Under the pieces are notes generated by a model, which was not told the origin of the DNA, ran no database searches, and saw only the letters and a program-made list of their open reading frames with translations. Below are positions 1-6,302 of a stretch of 14,305 nt of DNA, piece by piece (position 1 is the first letter of the stretch; each line of letters starts with the position of its first letter). The stretch spans positions 1 to 14,305 of the forward strand of contig JAGCNK010000187.1 in assembly GCA_017645985.1 (NCBI GenBank), in the 5' to 3' direction. Made by a program: the position numbers and the translations under genes. This stretch comes from Bacteroidales bacterium (GTDB taxonomy: Bacteria > Bacteroidota > Bacteroidia > Bacteroidales > UBA3824).

Positions 1-388
1 TAGGGCAACCCTTAAACAAACGTGTGAAACAGTAATTGCAGGGTATTGTCAAGGTCTCCCCTACCCCATCGATCAAGGTCATAATATTGCCGCTGCACGC
101 AAACGTGTCGGAAACGCAGAAATGCAACGAGTGAAAAGAGTTCTTGTTTACACCGTCGGGATTTACGCCACGGAAATACACACGGCAGTTTTCAGTTACA
201 CAAATAGAATCCAAATCGTTCCACACCTGCTTGTCGAAAGAGTATTGGATGTCTGGGTCAACGGAGCTACGTTTCACAAGCGAAATAGACGCCCCCGCCC
301 GCACCTCAAAACAGAGATAGTCTGGTTCTCTGGAGCACGACGCAGCCATCACCAACAGTACCAACAAGAAGACAAGCGGATGTTTCAT
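1..388 (-). CDS. Surface lipoprotein with BspA-like (GCTSL-type) repeats, partial, C-terminus beyond left edge
   Basis: The reading frame starts at the ATG at 388 and stays open to base 1, so about 129 N-terminal residues are visible. They begin with a short charged end, a hydrophobic stretch and a lipobox ending MAASC, with the lipidated Cys at residue 18, so export and lipid anchoring are expected. The segment that follows (AGASISL near residue 32, VYFRGVNPDGVN near 70, SGNIMTLIDG near 100, IPCNYCFTRLFKGC at the end) matches the head of large Bacteroidales surface proteins. In these, a short beta-rich domain precedes many repeats of the form 'CYxxMFxGCTSLxxAPxLPATTLA'. The window stops just as the repeat array should begin. 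Nine cysteines in 129 residues fit that family. A TATCTTTG box lies 27 bases upstream. Function is unknown; surface display or adhesion is inference only. The family match is recalled from memory, without a search. Confidence 0.75.
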   Translation of the reverse strand, partial: MKHPLVFLLVLLVMAASCSREPDYLCFEVRAGASISLVKRSSVDPDIQYSFDKQVWNDLDSICVTENCRVYFRGVNPDGVNKNSFHSLHFCVSDTFACSGNIMTLIDGVGETLTIPCNYCFTRLFKGCP

Positions 389-415
389 TGCAAAAGTTAT
401 TTGTATTTGGATGCG

Positions 416-423
416 CAAAGATA
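416..423 (-). promoter_or_regulatory. -7 box of a Bacteroidetes-type promoter for the lipoprotein gene
   Basis: Read on the minus strand this is TATCTTTG, an exact TAnnTTTG match, 27 bases before the ATG at 388. No TTTG is found at the expected 19 to 21 bases upstream, so only half of the promoter is supported. Confidence 0.4.
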
Positions 424-520
424 AAAAAAATTTTTCTCACATTACCGAAACCAAAGGAAAGGTGATTGCGTATAAAAAGGTGTGTTTCATGTTCGAGAAT
501 ACTTCTTTTTTTAGTTGTTT

Positions 521-571
521 AATTGAAAGCGGGACAAGTTTTTATGGCTTGTCCCGCTTGTTTTTTCAATT
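521..571. terminator. Hairpin terminator between glnN and the lipoprotein gene
   Basis: A perfect 12-base inverted repeat (AAGCGGGACAAG at 527-538, CTTGTCCCGCTT at 548-559) surrounds a 9-base loop. It can be extended by AATTGAA/TTCAATT at the outer ends. It lies about 60 bases beyond the glnN stop, where a terminator for that gene is expected. However, the run of six T (561-566) follows the stem on the plus strand; on the minus strand the stem is followed only by TCAATTAAAC. It may work in both directions. The rest of 389-628 holds no recognisable gene. Confidence 0.7.
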
Positions 572-628
572 AAGGGTTAAAAAAAAGGCTTTCTCTGCGT
601 TGCACTTCAATCGCAAATCCTCATTTAC

Positions 629-2809
629 TTAGTGGCAGAAAAGCATTTCTCTATATTTGGGCAAGGGCCACATCTCGTCGTCGATGATCATTTCAAGGGC
701 GTCGATGCTCTTGCGTATCGATGAGAGGAATGGCTTTACAGAGTTGTGATACTCCAATGCCTTCTGGAGGTTGTCGGCAGAGTGCGACGCCTTGTTGCGC
801 GCCTCCGACATATTGGCAACGTCGGTCTTGATAACGAGAATCAGTTTTGAGATGGTCTTGATTGTATCCAAACGGTTCTCTATCAAATCGTCGAAGCCTA
901 AACCTTTGGTATTGTGGTAATTCTCTGCCAAAAGGTTCTGATAGCGGATGGCTGTGGGTATGATGTGGTTGAGGGCAAGATTGGCTATCACAAGCGATTC
1001 AATATGGATTTTCTTGTGATAGTTTTCGGCGTAGATATCCTGACGTGCCGAAAGTTCGCGCTCAGAGAGAACTTTTTGAGCCTCAAAAAGTTTAACAGTG
1101 CTATCTAAAGTATATGCTGAAATAGATTCGGGACAAGAGGTAACGTTCGACAGTCCTCGGCGTGCTGCCTCAGCCTTCCAATCGTCGCTGTAGTTGTTGC
1201 CCTCAAAAAGTATGGGATAAAACTCCAAAGTATAGTTTCCAAGTATCTTGAGGATGGTTTCGTCGCGGTTGGCTCCCGAAGAGAGTGCGGCGTCAAGCTC
1301 GTTTTTAAACTGTTCTAACTGACCAGCCACAATGGTGTTGAGCACAATCAGCGGACAAGCGCAATTGGCACTACTGCCCACAGCACGGAACTCAAACCTA
1401 TTGCCTGTGAAAGCAAACGGCGATGTGCGGTTGCGGTCGGTATTATCCAACAGTATTTCGGGAATCTGCTCAATATCAAGATTTATAGAACGTTTGGCTG
1501 CAGCGTCAAGGATTTTACCATCGGCGGTTTTCTCTTTGAGCATAGCGAGAATCCTACTCAAATGCGCTCCAAGAAATACCGAAACAATGGCAGGAGGTGC
1601 TTCGCTTGCTCCAAGACGATGTTCGTTGCCTGCTGTCATAATAGATGCACGAAGCAAATCTTGATGATTGTAAACAGCCTTGATAACGTTTACCAAGAAT
1701 GTAAGGAACATCAGGTTAGAGTCGTGATCCTTGCCGGGAGAAAGCAAATTAACACGTCCGTCGGCAGCCAGCGACCAGTTGTTGTGCTTGCCCGAACCGT
1801 TAACTTCGGCAAATGGTTTTTCGTGAAGAAGTATGCGGAAATTGTGTCTACGGGCAATCTTCATCATCAAATCCATCAAGAGCATATTGTGGTCAACAGC
1901 GAGATTGGCTTCCTCAAAAATGGGAGCACATTCAAACTGTCCCGGTGCCACCTCGTTGTGACGTGTGCGAACAGGAATACCGAGTTTGTGACACTCTACT
2001 TCAAGATCTGCCATAAACTCTACCACACGCTCGGGAATAGAACCGAAATAGTGGTCGTCTAACTGTTGATTTTTTGCAGAATTGTGACCCATAAGAGTGC
2101 GGCCGCAAGATATAAGGTCGGGACGGGCATCAAACAATGCCTCATCAATCAAGAAATACTCTTGCTCCCATCCGAGAGTGGCAATCACCTTTTTGGTGTC
2201 GGGCAAGAAATAGCGGCAAACGGCTGTAGCCTGCTTGTCGATGGCATTGAGAGCACGTAACAAGGGGGTTTTATAGTCGAGAGCCTCGCCGGTATATGAT
2301 ACAAAAATTGTTGGTATACAAAGAGTTGAACCAATTACAAAAGCCGGAGAAGTGCAGTCCCAAGCAGTGTAACCGCGAGCCTCAAATGTATTGCGAATGC
2401 CGCCGTTAGGAAAACTCGAAGCATCGGGTTCTTGCTGTGCCAGCACCTTACCATCGAACGATTCCACAGGCAATCCGTGGTCGAGAGTAAAAAACGAGTC
2501 ATGTTTTTCGGCGCTTTGGTCGGTAAGAGGTTGAAACCAGTGAGTATAGTGCGTAACTCCAAGTTGCAACGCCCATTCTTTCATAGCATTAGCCACGTGG
2601 TCGGCAAGTTCGCGGTCGATACGCTTGCCTTCGTCCATAGTTCGCTGCACCTGTTTAAATACCGATTCGGGTAAAAATTTAGCCATTTTCTGCCTGTCGA
2701 ACACATTGCAGGCATAGAAAGTGATACTTTTGTCGGCCGAGTGGTCTACATGCACGGGCTTATGTCCGTATTCGCGTTCCAACGCTTTAAATCTGCTTAT
2801 TGCTGTCAT
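629..2809 (-). CDS. glnN: Glutamine synthetase type III (GlnN)
   Basis: The product is 726 residues, close to the roughly 730 usual for type III glutamine synthetases (GSIII). These enzymes form glutamine from glutamate, ammonia and ATP in the cytoplasm, the main entry of ammonia into metabolism in Bacteroidales. The family's active-site segments are all present in order: GWEQEY at 213-218, RHNEVAPGQFE at 283-293, NGSGKHNNWS at 337-346, NEHRLGASEAPPA at 395-407, NRTSPFAFTG at 460-469 and NRFEFRAVGSS at 470-480. The N-terminal part (SITFYACNVFDRQKMAKFLP near 28-47) and long helical C-terminal part are also typical of GSIII and absent from types I and II. The gene is intact and begins at the ATG at 2809, about 30 bases after a good promoter. 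It probably forms a single-gene transcript ending at the hairpin near 521-571. No regulatory RNA was seen in its short leader. Confidence 0.95.
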   Translation of the reverse strand: MTAISRFKALEREYGHKPVHVDHSADKSITFYACNVFDRQKMAKFLPESVFKQVQRTMDEGKRIDRELADHVANAMKEWALQLGVTHYTHWFQPLTDQSAEKHDSFFTLDHGLPVESFDGKVLAQQEPDASSFPNGGIRNTFEARGYTAWDCTSPAFVIGSTLCIPTIFVSYTGEALDYKTPLLRALNAIDKQATAVCRYFLPDTKKVIATLGWEQEYFLIDEALFDARPDLISCGRTLMGHNSAKNQQLDDHYFGSIPERVVEFMADLEVECHKLGIPVRTRHNEVAPGQFECAPIFEEANLAVDHNMLLMDLMMKIARRHNFRILLHEKPFAEVNGSGKHNNWSLAADGRVNLLSPGKDHDSNLMFLTFLVNVIKAVYNHQDLLRASIMTAGNEHRLGASEAPPAIVSVFLGAHLSRILAMLKEKTADGKILDAAAKRSINLDIEQIPEILLDNTDRNRTSPFAFTGNRFEFRAVGSSANCACPLIVLNTIVAGQLEQFKNELDAALSSGANRDETILKILGNYTLEFYPILFEGNNYSDDWKAEAARRGLSNVTSCPESISAYTLDSTVKLFEAQKVLSERELSARQDIYAENYHKKIHIESLVIANLALNHIIPTAIRYQNLLAENYHNTKGLGFDDLIENRLDTIKTISKLILVIKTDVANMSEARNKASHSADNLQKALEYHNSVKPFLSSIRKSIDALEMIIDDEMWPLPKYREMLFCH

Positions 2810-2840
2810 AATTGGATAAAATTATTGCAAAATGATGGCG

Positions 2841-2870
2841 CAAAGATAAATATAATTGATGATATAACAA
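2841..2870 (-). promoter_or_regulatory. Promoter of glnN
   Basis: On the minus strand TTG (2870-2868), a 19-base spacer and TATCTTTG (2848-2841) match the Bacteroidetes -33/-7 promoter pattern. The box lies 31 bases before the glnN ATG, giving a leader of roughly 25 bases. The -33 element sits just beyond the stop codon of the upstream DUF2851 gene, so glnN can be transcribed independently of it. Confidence 0.6.
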
Positions 2871-2878
2871 GAGAATAA

Positions 2879-4144
2879 TTAAAGTGCGTTAATGACAATA
2901 TATCGTCCCACCTGGCACTCGATACAGCGTTTAGGACGGCAATACTCGTTGCGAAGATAGAGGAAAGCCTGAGAATCGAACGCCGATCGCGCCTCGATAC
3001 CCTGCGAGGACATAAACTTGGTGACAGAATTGTTCTCGGGCGGTATCTGCTCCAAAAATGAGAGTGCCCTCTGCGCCGCCTCATCATCCTTGAAATACAA
3101 CGACCAGGCATAGAGAAACGGACAAACAAGATTGATAACCAACAGATTAAGCGCATCCATTCCGAGCTTGGCCAAAGGCGTGTCGGGCAAGAACCGAAAC
3201 TTGTGGTTGTCGGCGTCGATATCAAAGAGAGAATAAATCATTCCAAGTGTCTCAGCCTCCATAAGTTGCGAATAGAGGTTCTCGTTGCAACCCGTTAGCA
3301 CTGAGAGCTGCAGAATACGGCGGTCGGGAAAATTGACAGGACGTATGCCGGCAAACTTCCACACCGACGGGTCGATGGGCGTGAGATTGTATTTCTGCTT
3401 GTGATAATAGTATTCGCGCTGAATATCAAGGTATTGCTCGCCCGAGAATTTATCAAGCTTAAAAAATCCCGACTGTCCGTAGAGAATTGCTGCTATATTG
3501 CTGATTTGATGGCGGTTTCGTTCAATAATAGAGAACGGAACCGACTGCGCCAGAAGATGAAACGGCACTGCATTTTTGCCAAAGCCGAACGAGCGGGCGA
3601 GAAACTGCCAGAAGGTCTCCTTCCAATCGCCTTTGTTCACTGCCAAAGAGTCGAGCACGGCTGTGGCTTTTGATTTTAGTCGGTCGCCAGCCAGACGGTC
3701 AAGAAAGCAGGAAGTTTTTAAACTGCCGAACCTCTCAAAACCGCATCGGCAAAGGTCGAAATCACTGGTATGCAGCAGTTTGTTGTAAGTGTCGGCGTAA
3801 CGCTGCTCAAAGGGCAGCACCAGAGTGGGCACAAGGTTGCCATTTTGGTCGCGGAGGGGCTTGTCGTCTTGAAAAACTATGTGGAGAATAATGTTGGAGT
3901 ATGCAGGATTGTTTTGATGATGATGAAGCTGCCAGTGCGACGACTTTACGTGCAGCTCCATATTGCCAGCCCACACAATGTTGCCTATGCGTATCTGTGC
4001 GTCGGTGATGTCGGGTCCCGAATCGTTGTTTACAAATCCCTGGCGCAAAACCGAAATGCTCTCGCCCTGTGTGGTTTTGAGGCTGTCCTGAGGATAAAGC
4101 CTGTTGAACCATATAAAGGACAAAAGTTTTTCGTTCATAATCAA
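2879..4144 (-). CDS. DUF2851 family protein
   Basis: This 421-residue protein without signal peptide or membrane segment belongs to DUF2851, a family of unknown function widespread in Bacteroidetes. Recognisable family segments are the N-terminal FIWFNRLYP, GPDITDAQI (43-51), WAGNMELHVKSSHW (58-71) with a following HHH, the central KGDWKETFWQFLARSFGFGKN region (about 172-192) and the C-terminal CRPKRCIECQVG. The last of these has cysteines 402, 407 and 410 and may bind a metal. The start could also be the Met at residue 3 (4138), which gives the more usual beginning MNEKLLSF. It follows the cyclase/HD gene by 39 bases with no convincing promoter, so the two are probably co-transcribed. The cell role is not known. 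The GPD...ExHxK pattern is loosely reminiscent of PD-(D/E)XK nucleases, which is only an impression. Confidence 0.85.
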   Translation of the reverse strand: MIMNEKLLSFIWFNRLYPQDSLKTTQGESISVLRQGFVNNDSGPDITDAQIRIGNIVWAGNMELHVKSSHWQLHHHQNNPAYSNIILHIVFQDDKPLRDQNGNLVPTLVLPFEQRYADTYNKLLHTSDFDLCRCGFERFGSLKTSCFLDRLAGDRLKSKATAVLDSLAVNKGDWKETFWQFLARSFGFGKNAVPFHLLAQSVPFSIIERNRHQISNIAAILYGQSGFFKLDKFSGEQYLDIQREYYYHKQKYNLTPIDPSVWKFAGIRPVNFPDRRILQLSVLTGCNENLYSQLMEAETLGMIYSLFDIDADNHKFRFLPDTPLAKLGMDALNLLVINLVCPFLYAWSLYFKDDEAAQRALSFLEQIPPENNSVTKFMSSQGIEARSAFDSQAFLYLRNEYCRPKRCIECQVGRYIVINAL

Positions 4145-4183
4145 AAAATTGAATTGCCGCTAATTGTAACCAGTTATCTAAAG

Positions 4184-5593
4184 TTACGATTCATGTTTGG
4201 CGATAAGGTTTTTGAGACGTTCTATCTGATACTCCTTCCCTACCTCGAGCACCTTGTGGGCTGTCTGCGTAAAATATTGATGCTTAGAAAGAAAGTCCAC
4301 CTGCTTTTGGTTCCACGTGTCGATGTCCAAATTGCTGCCGAGAGCCTTCAACTCGTCGTAGAGCATATTGGAAACAGGTATAAAGTCGGTGCGACCGAGA
4401 TACACAAGGTCGGCGTCGCACATAATGCGCTCAAACTTGTCTTTGGGATTGGGAGGCAGCTTGGTGGCCATAATCAGCTGGCATATTTTCTCAATCTGTT
4501 CCTGAGTGTAGTTCCATTTGGGCAGTATCTCGCGGGCAATCTGAGTGCCGAAATACTCGTGGTTGTCGCTGCCCACCACATAGCCGGTGTCGTGAAAGAG
4601 GGCTGCGGTCTTCAACAGCAGAAGGTCCTCGTCGCTCACCTCCTCGCCGTAGCCGATAATCTCCACCTGGTTAACCACGTCGATAGTGTGGCGGGTGTTG
4701 TGGTAATAGAGAAACGGCGGAAGCTCGCGTTCCAACTTGTCGAGAATCTGCTCCTGAAGGTCAGTGAACTGACGGAGCGCATATTTGATCTGAAAATACG
4801 AGTTGGGATAGAAACCACGGTCAACGTTGAGCGAATAGTCTTTTTTGAGACGTTTTATCTGATACATTTCCAAATCTCTGTATTTCACAGGAATAACTCC
4901 GCAAAATTCTGTTACGAAAAATTCCTTTACAAGTTCGTAGGTGAATACCGAAACGTTTATCTTGTTAACCTCAGCAGCGGCTGCAATACGCGACGCATTG
5001 TTAACGGTGTCGCCCTTGATTTCATAAGTGATTTTCTTTCGTCCTGAGGCTGTGGCGGTTACAGGACCAGTATGAATGCCGATACGCAGCTGCCAGAATT
5101 TTTCGCCGGCGGCACGGTACGATACGTTTTGGAGATAGTCGTTCATCTCCAAGGCGGCAAGCACCACGTCGATAGGGTTAGTGATATTCTTTTCGGGAAT
5201 ACCTCCGGCGCAGAGAAACGAGTAACCTATTGTCTTGCAAACCTGAAGGCGGTATTTTTCGGCAATGTCGTTGAAATGAAACATCACCTGGTCTAACTCG
5301 TCGATGGCGTCGGCAGAGTTTTCGCACGAGGTGATACTTGTTACCGCTCTGATATCCAAGTACATCACGGTAACCATCTTGAATTTGAGGGCGTGCTGAG
5401 TCTCCACCCTCACCGAATCGGGCACATACTGATGCGGCACAGAAGCAATAATCTCCTCGAGGCGCTCTTTCTCGGCAAGCACACCGTCGTAAAGGGCAGT
5501 AAGCTGCTTAAGTTGCTGACTTAGTTCGTTTTTCTCACGAATAAGCGCTGCCACACGATCGGCGAAATCAATATTTTCAGATGCTTCGGTCAT
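4184..5593 (-). CDS. Class III adenylate/guanylate cyclase domain fused to a phosphodiesterase-like HD domain
   Basis: This 469-residue soluble protein has three parts. Residues 10-50 look like a coiled coil. Residues 70-250 form a class III nucleotidyl cyclase homology domain: VMYLDIRAVTSI with metal ligand D80, CKTIGYSF with K120, RIGIHTGPV at 170-178, and YEIKGDTVNNASR with N198 and R202, the transition-state pair. Residues 285-469 form an HD domain: YYHNTRHTIDV with H298 and H302, FHDTG with H334 and D335, NHE at 344-346 and CDAD at 392-395. Its first motif is the one seen in eukaryotic-type cyclic nucleotide phosphodiesterases. The second metal aspartate of the cyclase, expected 44 residues after D80, is tyrosine (Y124), so cyclase activity is uncertain. 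It may make, degrade or only sense a cyclic nucleotide. No membrane or sensor domain is visible. DUF2851 follows after 39 bases. Confidence 0.85.
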   Translation of the reverse strand: MTEASENIDFADRVAALIREKNELSQQLKQLTALYDGVLAEKERLEEIIASVPHQYVPDSVRVETQHALKFKMVTVMYLDIRAVTSITSCENSADAIDELDQVMFHFNDIAEKYRLQVCKTIGYSFLCAGGIPEKNITNPIDVVLAALEMNDYLQNVSYRAAGEKFWQLRIGIHTGPVTATASGRKKITYEIKGDTVNNASRIAAAAEVNKINVSVFTYELVKEFFVTEFCGVIPVKYRDLEMYQIKRLKKDYSLNVDRGFYPNSYFQIKYALRQFTDLQEQILDKLERELPPFLYYHNTRHTIDVVNQVEIIGYGEEVSDEDLLLLKTAALFHDTGYVVGSDNHEYFGTQIAREILPKWNYTQEQIEKICQLIMATKLPPNPKDKFERIMCDADLVYLGRTDFIPVSNMLYDELKALGSNLDIDTWNQKQVDFLSKHQYFTQTAHKVLEVGKEYQIERLKNLIAKHES

Positions 5594-5610
5594 TCATTTT
5601 TTTTATAGCA

Positions 5611-5642
5611 CCAAGTTACGACAAAAAGTTGGAAGAAACAAA
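5611..5642 (-). promoter_or_regulatory. Candidate promoter of the cyclase/HD gene
   Basis: On the minus strand TTTG (5642-5639), 20 bases, then TAACTTGG (5618-5611). The spacing is ideal, but the -7 box has TTGG instead of TTTG. The box ends 17 bases before the ATG, so the leader would be only about 10 bases. The -33 element lies inside the T-run of the terminator of the preceding gene. Confidence 0.4.
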
Positions 5643-5689
5643 AAAACTACGGACAAATCTCTAATTTTTTTTTCGAGATTTGTCCGTAG
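5640..5689 (-). terminator. Rho-independent terminator of the SPOR lipoprotein gene
   Basis: A perfect 15-base inverted repeat (CTACGGACAAATCTC at 5647-5661, its complement at 5675-5689) encloses a 13-base loop. On the minus strand it is followed at once by seven T (5646-5640). It lies 29 bases after the stop codon of the SPOR-domain lipoprotein, in the right orientation and place. Confidence 0.9.
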
Positions 5690-5718
5690 CATTATAGCGA
5701 ATGCAAATCCGCTGCAAA

Positions 5719-6195
5719 TTATCTTTTAAGAATCCAAAGACCAGGATCGTCGAGCTTGGTTTTGAGCGATGCGATAGCGGCCTTAGCCTCCTCGCGGGTT
5801 TTGAACGATTTAACAGAAACTCTGTTGTACTGGCCGAAGGGGATAAGAATTTCAGAATTGAAACCCTTGGCTTTGAGCTTGTTGCAAGCGTTCTGAGCGT
5901 TGCTGTAAACAGTGTAGCTGCCAGCGATAACGTAGAATACGTCGGCATCGTTTACCACAGGAGTAGTCTCAGGCGAGAGGTTGCCCTGCTGGTCTTCGGT
6001 CATAATGGGCTCAGCCACGGTGGTAGTGTCGATAGCGGGAGCCGGATCGCCGTATGTGATGTCGTCATAAGTGTCGTAGGGATAGCTGAGAGTGTCGCTG
6101 TTGTCGCTCGACTCGTTACCCTTGTTGCCTTTGCAGCTTACCAGAAGAACGGCTGCTGAGAGCATTGTTAATCCAAAAAGTTTAATTCTTGACAT
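5719..6195 (-). CDS. SPOR-domain lipoprotein
   Basis: The product is 158 residues. The N-terminus is a lipoprotein signal (SAAVLLVSC, lipidated Cys at 21). A Ser/Asp/Thr/Pro-rich linker of about 60 residues follows, able to span periplasmic space. The C-terminal 75 residues form a SPOR domain: FYVIAGSYTVYSNAQNACN, LKAKGFNSEIL, YNRVSVKSFKTREEAKAAI and the ending WILK. SPOR domains are known to bind peptidoglycan stripped of its side peptides, often at the division site, so attachment to the cell wall from an outer- or inner-membrane anchor is the likely role. The gene has its own promoter and a strong terminator, so it seems to be a single-gene unit. It lies immediately downstream of the rprXY operon on the same strand and could also receive read-through from it. 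A specific partner cannot be named. Confidence 0.88.
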   Translation of the reverse strand: MSRIKLFGLTMLSAAVLLVSCKGNKGNESSDNSDTLSYPYDTYDDITYGDPAPAIDTTTVAEPIMTEDQQGNLSPETTPVVNDADVFYVIAGSYTVYSNAQNACNKLKAKGFNSEILIPFGQYNRVSVKSFKTREEAKAAIASLKTKLDDPGLWILKR

Positions 6196-6241
6196 ATCGA
6201 TTCAGTTTTAAATGTAATGTGTTATGGTTTAAAATTTTGTA

Positions 6242-6273
6242 TAAAGGTAGTGACTTTTTATAATACAAACAAA
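6242..6273 (-). promoter_or_regulatory. Candidate promoter of the SPOR lipoprotein gene
   Basis: On the minus strand TTTG (6273-6270), a 20-base spacer and TACCTTTA (6249-6242), one base away from the TAnnTTTG consensus. The leader would be about 40 bases. The intergenic stretch 6196-6302 is very A+T rich and shows no convincing terminator for the propeller lipoprotein gene that precedes it. Confidence 0.45.
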
Positions 6274-6302
6274 TTTTTTTTTATTAAAATAATGTAACTT
6301 TT

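Noticed and set aside
122..424. Open frame of 100 codons on the plus strand at the left end
   Set aside because: The minus strand here encodes a lipoprotein with a clear lipobox and family motifs, so the plus frame is its shadow.
1562..2062. Open frame of 166 codons on the plus strand within glnN
   Set aside because: It lies inside the conserved active-site coding region of glutamine synthetase on the other strand, and the product is not recognisable.
3770..5047. Long open frame of 425 codons on the plus strand
   Set aside because: It lies antisense to both the DUF2851 and cyclase/HD genes, spans the junction between them, and its translation has no recognisable domain. It is a shadow caused by codon bias of the real genes.
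6196..6302. Terminator after the propeller lipoprotein gene
   Set aside because: The stretch has many A and T runs but no stem with enough G/C pairs to be called a terminator.
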